A stretch of DNA of 64,000 bases from Burkholderia gladioli (GCF_000959725.1 NZ_CP009323.1:3596001-3660000); one strand, 5' to 3'; positions 33,736-43,410 are shown, counted from the stretch's first letter. Numbers and translations: made by a program. The notes: generated from the sequence alone by a model not told the origin.

Positions 33736-35073
33736 ATGACGATCATTCGTTCGATGCGCGTCCTCGACGTGCGTTTTCCGACCTCGCAGAAGCTCGACGG
33801 TTCCGATGCGATGAACCCCGATCCCGATTACTCGGCTGCCTACGTGATCCTCGAAACCGATCGCGACGGCCTGGAAGGGCACGGGCTGACCTTCACGATC
33901 GGCCGCGGCAACGAGATCTGCTGCGCGGCGATCGAGGCGATGCGCCACCTGGTGGTGGGCCTCGACCTGGACTGGATCCGCGAGGACATGGGCCGCTTCT
34001 GGCGCCACGTGACCTCCGACAGCCAGTTGCGCTGGATCGGCCCGGACAAAGGGGCGATCCACCTGGCCACCGGCGCGGTGGTCAACGCCGCCTGGGACCT
34101 GTGGGCCAAGGCCGAAGGCAAGCCCTTGTGGCGCCTGGTGGCCGACATGACGCCCGAACAATTGGTGCGCACCATCGACTTCCGCTATCTCGGCGACTGC
34201 CTGAGCGAGTCGGAGGCGCTGGCACTGCTGCGCGAGCAGGCGCCCGGCAAGGCCGAGCGGATCGCCACGCTCGAACGAGAGGGCTATCCCTGCTACACCA
34301 CCTCGGCCGGCTGGCTCGGCTACAGCGACGACAAGCTGCGCCGGCTCTGCCGCGAGGCGATCGACGCCGGCTTCGATCACGTGAAGCTGAAGGTGGGCGC
34401 GAACCTGGAGGACGACATCCGCCGCGTGAGCATTGCGCGCGAGGTGATCGGCCCGGATCGCAAGCTGATGATCGACGCGAACCAGGTTTGGGAAGTGGAC
34501 GAGGCGATCGACTGGGTGCGCGAACTGGCCTTTGCCAAGCCCTGGTTCATCGAGGAACCCACCAGCCCCGACGACGTGGAAGGCCATCGCAAGATCCGCG
34601 AGGCGATCGGCCCGGTGCAGGTGGCCACCGGCGAGATGTGCCAGAACCGCGTGCTGTTCAAGCAGTTCATCATGCGCGGCGCGATCGACGTGGTGCAGAT
34701 CGACGCCTGCCGCCTCGGCGGCGTCAACGAGATCCTGGCCGTGATGCTGATGGCCGCGAAATACGGCTTGCCGGTGTGCCCGCACGCGGGCGGCGTGGGC
34801 CTGTGCGAATACGTGCAGCATCTGTCGATGATCGATTACGTCTGCATCGCCGGCACGCGCGAGGGCCGCGTGATCGAGTACGTCGACCATCTTCACGAGC
34901 ATTTCGTCGAGCCCTGCGTGGTGCGCGACGCGGCCTACATGCCGCCGAGCGCGCCCGGTTTCTCGATCGAGATGAAACCGGAATCGCTGGAGCGTTATCG
35001 CTTTCGCGGCGAGACGGCCAGGTCGGGCGAATCGGTCGATCCCGCCGCCGCCGTGGCCCATGCAGCCGCCTGA
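33736..35073 (+). CDS. L-fuconate dehydratase (enolase superfamily)
   Basis: A 445-residue enzyme of the mandelate-racemase/fuconate-dehydratase branch. The N-terminal lid domain begins RVLDVRFPTSQKLDGSDAMN, the barrel contains the KLKVGA lysine motif, the metal-binding IDANQVW and EEPTSPDD glutamate, and the GLCEYVQHLSM segment near the C-terminus. This matches the fuconate dehydratase characterised from Xanthomonas, which removes water from L-fuconate to give 2-keto-3-deoxy-L-fuconate. Length is typical. It follows the lactonase and precedes an SDR by 33 bases, consistent with sequential steps of the non-phosphorylated L-fucose pathway. Confidence 0.9.
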   Translation: MTIIRSMRVLDVRFPTSQKLDGSDAMNPDPDYSAAYVILETDRDGLEGHGLTFTIGRGNEICCAAIEAMRHLVVGLDLDWIREDMGRFWRHVTSDSQLRWIGPDKGAIHLATGAVVNAAWDLWAKAEGKPLWRLVADMTPEQLVRTIDFRYLGDCLSESEALALLREQAPGKAERIATLEREGYPCYTTSAGWLGYSDDKLRRLCREAIDAGFDHVKLKVGANLEDDIRRVSIAREVIGPDRKLMIDANQVWEVDEAIDWVRELAFAKPWFIEEPTSPDDVEGHRKIREAIGPVQVATGEMCQNRVLFKQFIMRGAIDVVQIDACRLGGVNEILAVMLMAAKYGLPVCPHAGGVGLCEYVQHLSMIDYVCIAGTREGRVIEYVDHLHEHFVEPCVVRDAAYMPPSAPGFSIEMKPESLERYRFRGETARSGESVDPAAAVAHAAA

Positions 35074-35883
<810 letters not shown>

Positions 35884-35931
35884 GGCCCGCGCGCCGATCG
35901 ACCCTCGAAAGAACACAACGGAGACACGACG

Positions 35932-36270
35932 ATGCGGCAATGCCTGGCGCTGGACCTGAGAGACGACCCCGAATCGATCGCGCGCTACGAGGCGCATCAC
36001 GAGCGCATCTGGCCGGAGATTGCCGCGCACTTGCGTGGGCAGGGCGTGACCTCGATGGAGATCTGGCGGATCGGCAACCGCCTCACGATGGTGATGGAAA
36101 CGGACGACGCGCGCTTCGACGCCGCGCGCATGGCGGCGACGAGCCTGGCCGATCCGAAGGTGGTGGAGTGGGAAACGCTGATGAGCACCTTCCAGCAGCC
36201 CACGCCATGGACGCCGGCCGGGGTGAAGTGGGCGCCGATGGCGCGCATCTTCGATCTCGACGAGCAGTGA
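35932..36270 (+). CDS. L-fucose/L-rhamnose mutarotase family protein
   Basis: A 112-residue protein of the RhaM/FucU-like ferredoxin-fold mutarotase family. Marks are the N-terminal MRQCLALDLRDDPESIARYE (active-site Arg/Tyr), HHERIWPEIAAHL, WRIGNRLTMVME and the closing PWTPAGVKWAPM. It interconverts anomers of L-fucose so that the dehydrogenase gets the right one. Gene context (lactonase, dehydratase, FucP) indicates fucose rather than rhamnose. GGAGA at 35920-35924 precedes the ATG. Confidence 0.9.
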   Translation: MRQCLALDLRDDPESIARYEAHHERIWPEIAAHLRGQGVTSMEIWRIGNRLTMVMETDDARFDAARMAATSLADPKVVEWETLMSTFQQPTPWTPAGVKWAPMARIFDLDEQ

Positions 36271-36341
36271 GCAGGGCCGGCGACGGCAACCGGAAACAGA
36301 AACAGACGAGCCCGTGACCGGGACGGAAGGAGACAGGATTC

Positions 36342-37583
36342 ATGCAACAGGTATCGGAAGCCGGCGTCACGCCGGTCGGCACGGCGCAACGCTCGCGCGA
36401 CTGGCGCACCGCGTTCATTCTGGTGACCAGCCTCTTTTTCATGTGGGGGCTCTCATACGGCTTGCTCGACGTGCTGAACAAGCATTTCCAGGACGTGCTG
36501 CACGTCAGCAAGGCGCAATCGGGCCTGCTGCAGGGCGCCTATTTCGGGGCTTATTTCGTGATGGCGATCCCGGCCGCGCTGCTGATGGAGCGCTTCGGCT
36601 ACAAGCGCGGCATCCTGCTGGGGCTCACGCTCTACGCGATCGGCGCGCTGCTGTTCATCCCGGCCTCGGGCGTGGCGAGCTTCCCGTTCTTCCTGTTCGC
36701 GCTGTTCGTGATCGCCTCCGGCCTCGGCTGCCTGGAAACCGCCGCGAATCCCTACGTGACCGAACTCGGCACGCCCGAGACGGCCGAGCGGCGCCTGAAC
36801 CTCTCGCAATCCTTCAATGGCCTGGGCAGCTTCCTCGGGCCGCTGATCGGCGGCGCCTTCTTCTTCCCCTCGGGCGCGGCCAGCCAGGCCGCCGCCGAGG
36901 GGCTCGGCTCGGTGCGCATCACCTACGTGGCGATCGCCGGCGTGGTGGTGCTGCTCGCGCTGCTGATCGCGCGCACGCCGATGCCCGACATCCGCCGCCC
37001 GGCCTCGGCCGCGCAGCGTGCCGCCGGCGAGTCGATCTGGTCGCGTCCGCACTTCGTGGGCGGCATCGTCGCGCAGTTCTTCTACGTGGCCGCGCAGGTG
37101 GGCGTGGGCGCCTTCTTCATCAACTACGCGATCGTGCACTGGCCCGAGCTGAGCGCGCAGCGCGCCTCCTTCATGCTGTCGATCGCGCTGCTGCTGTTCA
37201 TGGCCGGGCGCTTCGTGAGTACCGCCGCGATGGGCAAGGTCTCGCCGGCCCGGCTGCTGACGCTCTACGCGCTCGCCAACATCGCGCTCTGCGCCATCGT
37301 GCTGGCCGGCATCCCGGTGCTGTCGGTGCTCGCGCTGATCGGCGTGTTCTTCTTCATGTCGATCATGTTCCCGACCATCTTCGCGCTCGGCGTCAAGGAT
37401 CTCGGCCCGCAGACCAAGCGCGGCGCCTCGTTCCAGGTGATGTCGATCGTCGGCGGGGCGATCATGCCCTACGCGATGGGGCGCGTCGCCGACGGCTCGG
37501 GCGTGAGCATCGCCTACGCGCTGCCGCTCGCCTGTTTCGCCGTGGTGGCCTGGTACGGCTGGCGCGGCAGCCGCATCGCCTGA
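36342..37583 (+). CDS. fucP: L-fucose:proton symporter (FucP, MFS)
   Basis: A 413-residue major facilitator with about twelve hydrophobic segments. The opening TSLFFMWGLSYGLLDVLNKH, then AYFGAYFVMAIPAALLMERF, and FVIASGLGCLETAANPYVTE are typical of the FucP subgroup. The middle loop is short, as usual. It takes L-fucose into the cell with protons. A leader of about 25 residues precedes the first membrane segment. It follows the mutarotase gene by 71 bases, with GGAAGGAG upstream of the ATG. Confidence 0.9.
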   Translation: MQQVSEAGVTPVGTAQRSRDWRTAFILVTSLFFMWGLSYGLLDVLNKHFQDVLHVSKAQSGLLQGAYFGAYFVMAIPAALLMERFGYKRGILLGLTLYAIGALLFIPASGVASFPFFLFALFVIASGLGCLETAANPYVTELGTPETAERRLNLSQSFNGLGSFLGPLIGGAFFFPSGAASQAAAEGLGSVRITYVAIAGVVVLLALLIARTPMPDIRRPASAAQRAAGESIWSRPHFVGGIVAQFFYVAAQVGVGAFFINYAIVHWPELSAQRASFMLSIALLLFMAGRFVSTAAMGKVSPARLLTLYALANIALCAIVLAGIPVLSVLALIGVFFFMSIMFPTIFALGVKDLGPQTKRGASFQVMSIVGGAIMPYAMGRVADGSGVSIAYALPLACFAVVAWYGWRGSRIA

Positions 37584-37769
37584 GCCATGATCCGGCTGCG
37601 CGCGGGCCGCTGGCCGGCGCCCGGCAGGCGTGCGCGCGCGCAGGCCGGAAAGCGCGCGCGTCGGCCGATCGACGCATACGTATTAGAATCGCCGTCTGGT
37701 TCGCGTGTGCCGCCCGAGGGGCGGCGGCCGCGAACGCCCACGATCCCGACGCGACTCGCCAGCGAACGT

Positions 37770-38519
37770 ATGCCGATCCAACCTATCCAGAATCGCCGTC
37801 TCTACCAGCAAATCGCCGATCAATTGCGCGCGATGATCGAATCCGGCAGCTTCCCGCCCGGCAGCTACCTGCCGCCCGAGCGCGAGCTGGCCGTGCAGTT
37901 CGGCGTGTCGCGCACCTCGGTGCGCGAGGCGCTGATCGCGCTGGAGGTGGTCGGGCTGGTTTCCGTGCGTGTCGGCGACGGCGTTTCGGTGCGGCAGCGC
38001 GAGCAGCCGCCCGCCGAGGCCGCGCCGGCGTCGCATTCGAACCTGCTCGAGGTCGATCCCGAGCTGGGCATCGAATTCGACCTCAATGCCGAGATTCCGC
38101 CGTTTTCCCTGTTGCAGGCGCGCAAGCTGATCGAGCCCGAGGCGGCCGAGCTGGCCGCGCTCAATGCTTCCGACGCGCAGCTCGCGGCGATCCGCGAAGC
38201 CTTCCTGCGCAATCAGCAGGACAATCGCAGCGGTTCGACCACGCATCCGGGCGACCGGCTGTTCCATATCCGCATCGCCGAGGCCAGCGGCAACGACGCC
38301 TACGCGATGATGATCAAGCAGATGCTCGCGCATCGTTACGATCCGCTGTTCCAGCGGCTGCAGAAGCTGTATACGCCGCGTGACATGCCGCATCGCTCCG
38401 AGGTCGAGCACCGCGCGATCCTCGACGCGCTGGAGGCGCGCGATGCCAAGGGCGCGCGGCGTGCGATGCTGACTCACCTGAATTCGGTGATCCGGATTTT
38501 TTCGCGGCAGTCGGTGTAG
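37770..38519 (+). CDS. FadR-subfamily GntR regulator of the fucose operon
   Basis: A 249-residue protein with an N-terminal winged helix (about residues 5-75; LYQQIADQLRAMIESGSFPP and FGVSRTSVREALIALEVVGL) and a C-terminal all-helical FCD ligand-binding domain (about 105-245) with the expected metal-binding Asp/His positions (HPGDRLFHIRIAEASGNDAY). It closes the fucose cluster and should bind the palindromes upstream of the lactonase and dehydratase genes. The start MPIQPIQN was preferred because the upstream extension is Arg/Pro-rich and not domain-like. Confidence 0.9.
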   Translation: MPIQPIQNRRLYQQIADQLRAMIESGSFPPGSYLPPERELAVQFGVSRTSVREALIALEVVGLVSVRVGDGVSVRQREQPPAEAAPASHSNLLEVDPELGIEFDLNAEIPPFSLLQARKLIEPEAAELAALNASDAQLAAIREAFLRNQQDNRSGSTTHPGDRLFHIRIAEASGNDAYAMMIKQMLAHRYDPLFQRLQKLYTPRDMPHRSEVEHRAILDALEARDAKGARRAMLTHLNSVIRIFSRQSV

Positions 38520-38542
38520 GGGCGCAGCGGAGAAGGGCCGGT

Positions 38543-38803
38543 TCAGGCTCGGAGGGTTTCGCGCAGGGCGGCGAGAAAGCGGCTGCGCTCGGCAGCGCAG
38601 GCGAGCGGGAAGCGCTCGAAGGCCTCGCCTCGGCGCAGGTCGGCGAACAGGCCGGCCGGGTCGGTATGGAAATGCAGGAAGGCGCGCGACTGGCGGTAGA
38701 ACACGCCGCGTGCGCGTTCCTTCAGGCTCGTGCCGGCCAGTTGGCGGATTTCCGCGAGCAGCGGTTCGAGTCGATCTAGGGCGGCGCTGTCGGCGTGTTT
38801 CAT
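38543..38803 (-). CDS. Small hypothetical protein coupled to the DHFR gene
   Basis: An 86-residue helical, soluble protein, starting MKHADSAALDRLEPLLAEIR. Two repeats of aromatic-basic helices (GVFYRQSRAFLHFHTDPAGL and LFADLRRGEAFERFPLACAA) make up most of it. The gene starts inside the stop codon of the dihydrofolate reductase gene (ATGA, 4-base overlap), so its translation is coupled. I recognise no family. A role in folate metabolism would be inference from position only. Confidence 0.65.
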   Translation of the reverse strand: MKHADSAALDRLEPLLAEIRQLAGTSLKERARGVFYRQSRAFLHFHTDPAGLFADLRRGEAFERFPLACAAERSRFLAALRETLRA

Positions 38804-39306
38804 CGGAGGTTTCCGTCTGGCGAGGCGCTGGCATAGGTGACGAAGGCGTGAGCGACGGCACCGTCGATCTCGATCCGATCGACGGCCGTGAAGCGCGCCG
38901 GCAGCGTTGGGAAGAACGTGTCGCCAGGCACCTGCAGATCGATTTCGGTCAGATGGACGACATCGGCGAAAGGCAGGAAGCGCTCGTATATCTGTTGGCC
39001 GCCGCCGATGAGTACCCGCTCGCGAGGGTCGTCGCGGATGATGTCCACCAGCGCTTCGAAGCATGCCGCGCGCCGTGCGCCTGCCAGGGCCTCGTCGCGC
39101 GAACTGAGCACCACCACGTCCCGGCCAGGCAGGGGCCTGCCGATCGACTCGAAGGTCAGTCTCCCCATCACCAGCAACTGTCCCATCGTCAGTTCGCGGA
39201 AGCGCTTCTGCTCGCCGGGGATCGTCCAGGGAATGTCCTTGCCGAAACCGATGACGCGATTCGCCGCCATCGCGGCCACCATGACGATCTGTTTTCCCGC
39301 CAGCAT
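38800..39306 (-). CDS. folA: Dihydrofolate reductase, non-canonical type
   Basis: A 168-residue DHFR: NRVIGFGKDIPW, the MGRLTFESIGRPLPGR cofactor loop, and LIGGGQQIYERFLPFADVVH. It reduces dihydrofolate to tetrahydrofolate with NADPH. Two details differ from the usual chromosomal enzyme. The active-site acid is Glu32 (in PGEQKRF) rather than the Asp of E. coli FolA, and the loop reads IPWTIPGEQ, as in several trimethoprim-insensitive and vertebrate enzymes. No thyA neighbours it. It could be a second DHFR beside the housekeeping one. It is followed by a coupled small gene. Confidence 0.88.
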   Translation of the reverse strand: MLAGKQIVMVAAMAANRVIGFGKDIPWTIPGEQKRFRELTMGQLLVMGRLTFESIGRPLPGRDVVVLSSRDEALAGARRAACFEALVDIIRDDPRERVLIGGGQQIYERFLPFADVVHLTEIDLQVPGDTFFPTLPARFTAVDRIEIDGAVAHAFVTYASASPDGNLR

Positions 39307-39624
39307 GAAGGCCTCTCGATGTCGCTTTAATGCGGCATTCTAACGGGAGCGCCGCGTCTCATGCGGACTTCGCCGCGCACGGCAAATAAAATCGCCGATC
39401 ACGGCCTCGGCGAAATGTTTGTCTTATCTCTCGCTATTACTCCAGCGCTGGAGATATAATCCGAAACCCGCTGATTTTTTCGGGTTAATGGCATCCGAGT
39501 GGTTGTTGCAGGGAGACGGGGGTCTCGTTGCAACAGGTCCAGGTCCAACAAACAAGACAGCCGCTCGATGACCAGGATGAGGCAATAGGATTTTCTATTT
39601 TTATTAAAAACAAACGATAAATTC
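39307..39624. other. AT-rich promoter region before a lipoprotein gene
   Basis: About 320 bases, clearly less GC-rich than the window. CTCCAGCGCTGGAG (39440-39453) is a perfect 14-bp palindrome immediately followed by TATAAT (39455-39460), a consensus -10; no good -35 is seen. An operator overlapping a promoter is the simplest reading. The 165-base leader that would follow is AT-rich with no strong Shine-Dalgarno before the ATG. Confidence 0.5.
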
Positions 39625-40179
39625 ATGAAGAAGAACAGAATTTCGATGGTGGCTGCCATTTGTGCGGCCGGCGCACTTCTCTCCGGATGCGAGACGACCA
39701 ACTCGATTCCCTACAAGGCTTCCCCGGCCAATATCATTGCCATCCAGCAGAGCCTGCAATCGAAGAAGGTCAGTGTAGGCGATATCGGCATGGCGCCCGG
39801 ACTGGACGAGAGTCTCCTGTGCCGCCTCATGGGCCCGGTGAAGGTGGCTCCGGGGAAAACCTTGTCGCAATACATCAAGGATGCTTTCCAGGAAGAGCTG
39901 TTGACGGCTCAGGCTTATGACGTGAAGGGCGTGCCTATCGAAGGTCGCATCGAAGCGCTGAGCTTCAGCTCGGTCTCGCCGGCATATTGGCAAATCACCA
40001 TGAGCGTGAAGTCGCCCGCCGATAGCGGATACACGGTGTCGATCAAGTATCCGTTCGACACGAGCTTTACCGCCATGGGGGCTTGCAAGAACGTAGCCGA
40101 TGCGTTTGGTCCCGCGGTGCAGGAACTGATCAGGCAGGTTGTGACCAATCCGAAATTTCCCGCACTTTCCGGTCAGTAA
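39625..40179 (+). CDS. Lipoprotein of unknown function
   Basis: A 184-residue lipoprotein: signal MKKNRISMVAAICAAGALLS, lipobox LLSGCE with Cys22. The mature part has a helix (SPANIIAIQQSLQSKKVSVG), a segment with a cysteine (DESLLCRLMGPVKVAPGKTL) and beta-strands; a second late cysteine (AMGACKN) could pair with it. I do not recognise the family. GC content and an AT-rich upstream region set it apart from its neighbours. A terminator-like hairpin follows. Confidence 0.75.
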   Translation: MKKNRISMVAAICAAGALLSGCETTNSIPYKASPANIIAIQQSLQSKKVSVGDIGMAPGLDESLLCRLMGPVKVAPGKTLSQYIKDAFQEELLTAQAYDVKGVPIEGRIEALSFSSVSPAYWQITMSVKSPADSGYTVSIKYPFDTSFTAMGACKNVADAFGPAVQELIRQVVTNPKFPALSGQ

Positions 40180-40200
40180 ATGCCTTGATGGGCAATGCCT

Positions 40201-40231
40201 GCCGTTTCTTCCCGGGGCGGGTAGAAACGGC
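40201..40231 (+). terminator. Terminator-like hairpin after the lipoprotein gene
   Basis: GCCGTTTCT (40201-40209) pairs with AGAAACGGC (40223-40231), a perfect 9-bp stem with a GC-rich loop. No T-run follows, so efficiency is uncertain. Confidence 0.6.
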
Positions 40232-40320
40232 TCAAGGCGTTTCGCTACCGCCGGCGTGATTCCGGCCGACCGGGGCCGGCGCTCCATGAACGGGTTGCCG
40301 CTCTCGCGCGGCAACCCTGT

Positions 40321-40968
40321 TCAAGCCGGCCCACGCCCCAGCAACACCACCGTCAACGACCTCACCCCCTGCGCCCCCTGGATCAGCACGCCCTCGATAT
40401 CGGCCGTGGCCGAGGGTCCCGTCACCAGCGCCGCGTAGCTCGCCTCGCGGAAATCGGCGATCCGATACAGATCCTGCAAGCCATCGACGATATCGGCCGG
40501 ATCGAGCAGCACCACCAGATGCTGGACCAGGTAACCCAGCGCATTGACGCGATACTCCGCCTCGGAAAGCCAGACCGATCCGGTTTCGGCCACGCCATGG
40601 CGCGCACGCACCACGCCCACCTCCACCTCATGCAGCGAAGCCGGCACCCGTGCCGCATCGAGCAACTCGACGCCCGGCACCTCGTCCGTGGCCGACAGCG
40701 GCACATGCCCCGGAAATCGCTCGGCGAACCATCCCGGCAGTTCCTCACGCGAGGCCGGCGTGACGCACTTGCCGCCCATCGTCGCCAGGCTCGCGCGGAA
40801 ACGTTCGAGCCGATCGCCCGCGGGCGTCTCGAACACCGGCAGCACCGGCAACGGATGCGGATCGTCGCCGCCGATCGCCGCGAAGCCGCCGTTACCGCCA
40901 TCCTCGCGCACGGCCACACGCTGCGCCGCGCGCACGCGCATCAGGAATTCCTCGCGAGACACGCTCAT
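40321..40968 (-). CDS. lutC: Lactate utilisation protein LutC (LUD domain)
   Basis: A 215-residue LUD-domain protein, third gene of the lutABC operon. The C-terminal part has the family pattern GVVRARHGVAETGSVWLSEA, LVVLLDPADIVDGLQDLYRI and the closing GPSATADIEGVLIQGAQGVR. LutC partners LutA and LutB in the iron-sulfur L-lactate dehydrogenase complex. Its start codon overlaps the stop of lutB by four bases. The C-terminus (VVLLGRGPA) is short, as usual. Confidence 0.93.
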   Translation of the reverse strand: MSVSREEFLMRVRAAQRVAVREDGGNGGFAAIGGDDPHPLPVLPVFETPAGDRLERFRASLATMGGKCVTPASREELPGWFAERFPGHVPLSATDEVPGVELLDAARVPASLHEVEVGVVRARHGVAETGSVWLSEAEYRVNALGYLVQHLVVLLDPADIVDGLQDLYRIADFREASYAALVTGPSATADIEGVLIQGAQGVRSLTVVLLGRGPA

Positions 40969-42398
40969 GATGTCGACTCCTCGTCCTTGTCCTTATCCGG
41001 GCCCGCCTGGGCGCCGTCCTTGCCCCGATTCGCCTCGTACCAATCGCGGAACGTCTGCCTCGGCGCCTCGGGCAGCGCGCGCCCCTTGCCCCAGGTATTG
41101 AGCGGGTTGTAGAGCACCAGGTTCGGCAGCCGATGCAGGGCGGTCTGCATCGAACGCACCGAGGCGCGATACAGCGAGGGATTGGCCAGCAGCTTGCCCG
41201 CCACCTTGATCAGCCCGCGCTTGACGCGCGGCAGCTCGCCTTCCTCGGCGACGATCTGGCGCCAGCGATACAACTGCTCGTGGATATTGATCTTGACCGG
41301 GCAGACATTGCTGCAACTGCCGTTCATGGTCGAGGCGAAGGGCAGGGTGCTGAAGCGCTTGAGGTCGTAGGCGGGGTTGAGGATCGCGCCGATCGGCCCG
41401 GCATAGGTGCTGCCATACGACAGCCCGCTGCTGCGTCGATAGACCGGGCAGGTGTTCATGCAGGCGCCGCAGCGGATGCACTTCAGCGAGTACCAGAAAT
41501 CGTCCATCGCCAGGCGCGCCGAGCGGCCGTTGTCGACGATCACGAAATGCATCTCGGTGCCGGGGCGCGGCTTGCGGAAGTGCGAGGTGTACTGCGTGAT
41601 CGGCGAGCCGAGCGCGCTGCGCGAGAGCAGCCGCACGAACACGCCGAGGTCGGCGATGCGCGGGATCAGCTTCTCGATGCCGATCGAAACGATATGCACC
41701 GGCGGCACGTTGGCCGACAGGTCGGCATTACCCTCGTTGGTGCAGACCACCACGGTGCCGGTCTCGGCCACCGCGAAGTTGCAGCCCGTCATGCCGGCGC
41801 CGGCTTCCAGGAAGGCCGGGCGGGTGGTCACGCGCTGGCTCTCGGCCAGGTAGTGGATGTCGTCGTTGGCGGGATCGGTGCCGAGCGTGCGGCCGAACAA
41901 TTCGGCCACGTCGCCGCGCAGCTTGTGCACGGCCGGCACCACCACATGCGAGGGCGGCTGCTGGTCGAGCTGCTGGATCCGCTCGCCCAAATCGGTCTCC
42001 ATCACCTCGATGCCGCGCGGCCCGAGGTATTCGCGCAGCTCGCATTCGTCGGTCAGCATCGACTTGCTCTTGACCAGCGTCTTCACGCCATGCGATTCGA
42101 GGATGCGGTAGACGGTTTCGTTGTGCGCGGCCGCGTCGAGCGCCCAGTGCACCTTCACGCCGTTGGCCTCGGCGTTCGAGGCGAACTGCTCCAGGTAGTC
42201 GGCCAGGCGCGACAGCGTGTGTTCCTTGATCTGCGAGGCCAGCGTGCGCAGCGTCTCCCATTCCTCGATCGAGGCGGCCTGGGCGTCGCGCTTCTTGCGC
42301 AGGTCCCACAGGCGGCGGTCGTGGAAGGCCACATGCTCGGTCTTGGCGAGGAAGGCCTCGGCGGCGCCGGCGTGATCGACGGGTTTGGCGCGGCTCAT
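40965..42398 (-). CDS. lutB: Lactate utilisation iron-sulfur protein LutB
   Basis: A 477-residue protein: an N-terminal LUD-like domain (about residues 60-290; RIQQLDQQPPSHVVVPAVHK and TGTVVVCTNEGNADLSANVP) and a ferredoxin-type cluster module with CIRCGACMNTCP and CSNVCPVKINIHEQ (about 310-400). It carries electrons in the LutABC L-lactate oxidation complex. The C-terminal extension is Lys/Asp-rich. It overlaps both lutA and lutC by four bases. The start at MSRAKPVDH is preceded by GGAGGTGCAG; the longer frame upstream is the complement of another reading. Confidence 0.93.
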   Translation of the reverse strand: MSRAKPVDHAGAAEAFLAKTEHVAFHDRRLWDLRKKRDAQAASIEEWETLRTLASQIKEHTLSRLADYLEQFASNAEANGVKVHWALDAAAHNETVYRILESHGVKTLVKSKSMLTDECELREYLGPRGIEVMETDLGERIQQLDQQPPSHVVVPAVHKLRGDVAELFGRTLGTDPANDDIHYLAESQRVTTRPAFLEAGAGMTGCNFAVAETGTVVVCTNEGNADLSANVPPVHIVSIGIEKLIPRIADLGVFVRLLSRSALGSPITQYTSHFRKPRPGTEMHFVIVDNGRSARLAMDDFWYSLKCIRCGACMNTCPVYRRSSGLSYGSTYAGPIGAILNPAYDLKRFSTLPFASTMNGSCSNVCPVKINIHEQLYRWRQIVAEEGELPRVKRGLIKVAGKLLANPSLYRASVRSMQTALHRLPNLVLYNPLNTWGKGRALPEAPRQTFRDWYEANRGKDGAQAGPDKDKDEESTS

Positions 42399-43177
42399 GC
42401 CTGCACCTCCACGCGGCCGGGGCCGGCCAGCGCGGCCGTATCGATGCCGTTGAGCACCTGGGCGATGTGCAGGAAGCGCATCGGGATCCGCTCGCGCGCG
42501 GCGCAGCCCTGCTGGTGCATCAGGCAGGACATGTCGGCCGAGACCATGAACTCGGCGCCGGCCTGCCGGTGGTCGCGCACCTTGTCCTGGCCCATGCGCA
42601 CCGAGACGGCCGCCTCCGATACCGAGAAGGTGCCGCCGAAGCCGCAGCATTCGTCGGGCCGGGCGGGCGCGGCGAAGCGGATCCCGGCCACGCCCTCCAG
42701 CAGCGTGCGCGCCTTCGACCAGGGCTCGCCCTGGATCTCGCTCATCGAGGCCGCGTGCAGGTGGCGGATCGCGCTGCAACTGTTGTGCAGCCCGACCGTG
42801 TGCTCGAAGCGCGCCCAGGGGAACGCGCGCACGCCGAGCACGTCGTGCAGGAACTCGGTCAATTCGTAGGTATTGGCACGCACCGCCGCGATCCGCGGCG
42901 ATTCGCCGGCCGCCGTCAGGTGCTGGCGCACATGGTGGACGCAGCTCGAGGAGGGCGCCACCACGTAGTCGTAGCCGGCGAAGTTGTCGACGAACAGCGC
43001 TTCGGCGCCGGCCGCGTCGGCCTCGCAGCCGTTGTTGGCGAGCGGCTGGCCGCAGCAGGTCTGGCGGCGCGGATAGTCGACGTCGAGGCCGAGCTTCTCG
43101 AGCAGCTCCAGCGTCGCGATGCCGACCTCGGGGTAGAGCGCATCGATGAAACAAGGCACGAACAGAGCCACCTTCAT
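42395..43177 (-). CDS. lutA: Lactate utilisation protein LutA (CCG domain)
   Basis: A 260-residue protein of the cysteine-rich CCG family: MKVALFVPCFIDALYPEVGI at the N-terminus, RRQTCCGQPLANNG, HNSCSAIRHL and DECCGFGGTFSV supply the two cysteine-rich repeats of heterodisulfide-reductase-like subunits. It is the first gene of lutABC, with GGAGAA before the ATG. Regulation: a perfect palindrome lies in the gap between it and the divergent FadR-type gene, as in lactate-responsive LldR systems. Confidence 0.93.
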   Translation of the reverse strand: MKVALFVPCFIDALYPEVGIATLELLEKLGLDVDYPRRQTCCGQPLANNGCEADAAGAEALFVDNFAGYDYVVAPSSSCVHHVRQHLTAAGESPRIAAVRANTYELTEFLHDVLGVRAFPWARFEHTVGLHNSCSAIRHLHAASMSEIQGEPWSKARTLLEGVAGIRFAAPARPDECCGFGGTFSVSEAAVSVRMGQDKVRDHRQAGAEFMVSADMSCLMHQQGCAARERIPMRFLHIAQVLNGIDTAALAGPGRVEVQA

Positions 43178-43298
43178 GGAATTCTCCTGCTGGGGGATGT
43201 GGCGCCGCCTCGGGGCGGCGCCTGTCTGGTCCGATCGCCGGGCGGGGCTGGCCTGGCATCGGTGGTCGCCATGATCGACAGCCCGCCCGGCTTCCGGC

Positions 43299-43317
43299 AA
43301 ACTGGTACGACCAGTTT
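43299..43317 (+). promoter_or_regulatory. Palindromic LldR/FadR-type operator between lutA and its regulator
   Basis: AAACTGGTACGACCAGTTT has perfect 8-bp arms and a 3-base spacer, matching the ACTGGT-type operator of FadR/LldR regulators. It is 122 bases from lutA and about 94 bases from the regulator start, so it can serve both promoters. Confidence 0.85.
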
Positions 43318-43410
43318 ACGGTTTGTCGGCCGGGCCGCGCCTTCCCGATCTCCCCGATCTTCCGCCATCCCTCGATTCGATCCACCCATCCACGCCAGCC
43401 CAGCCTCCCG

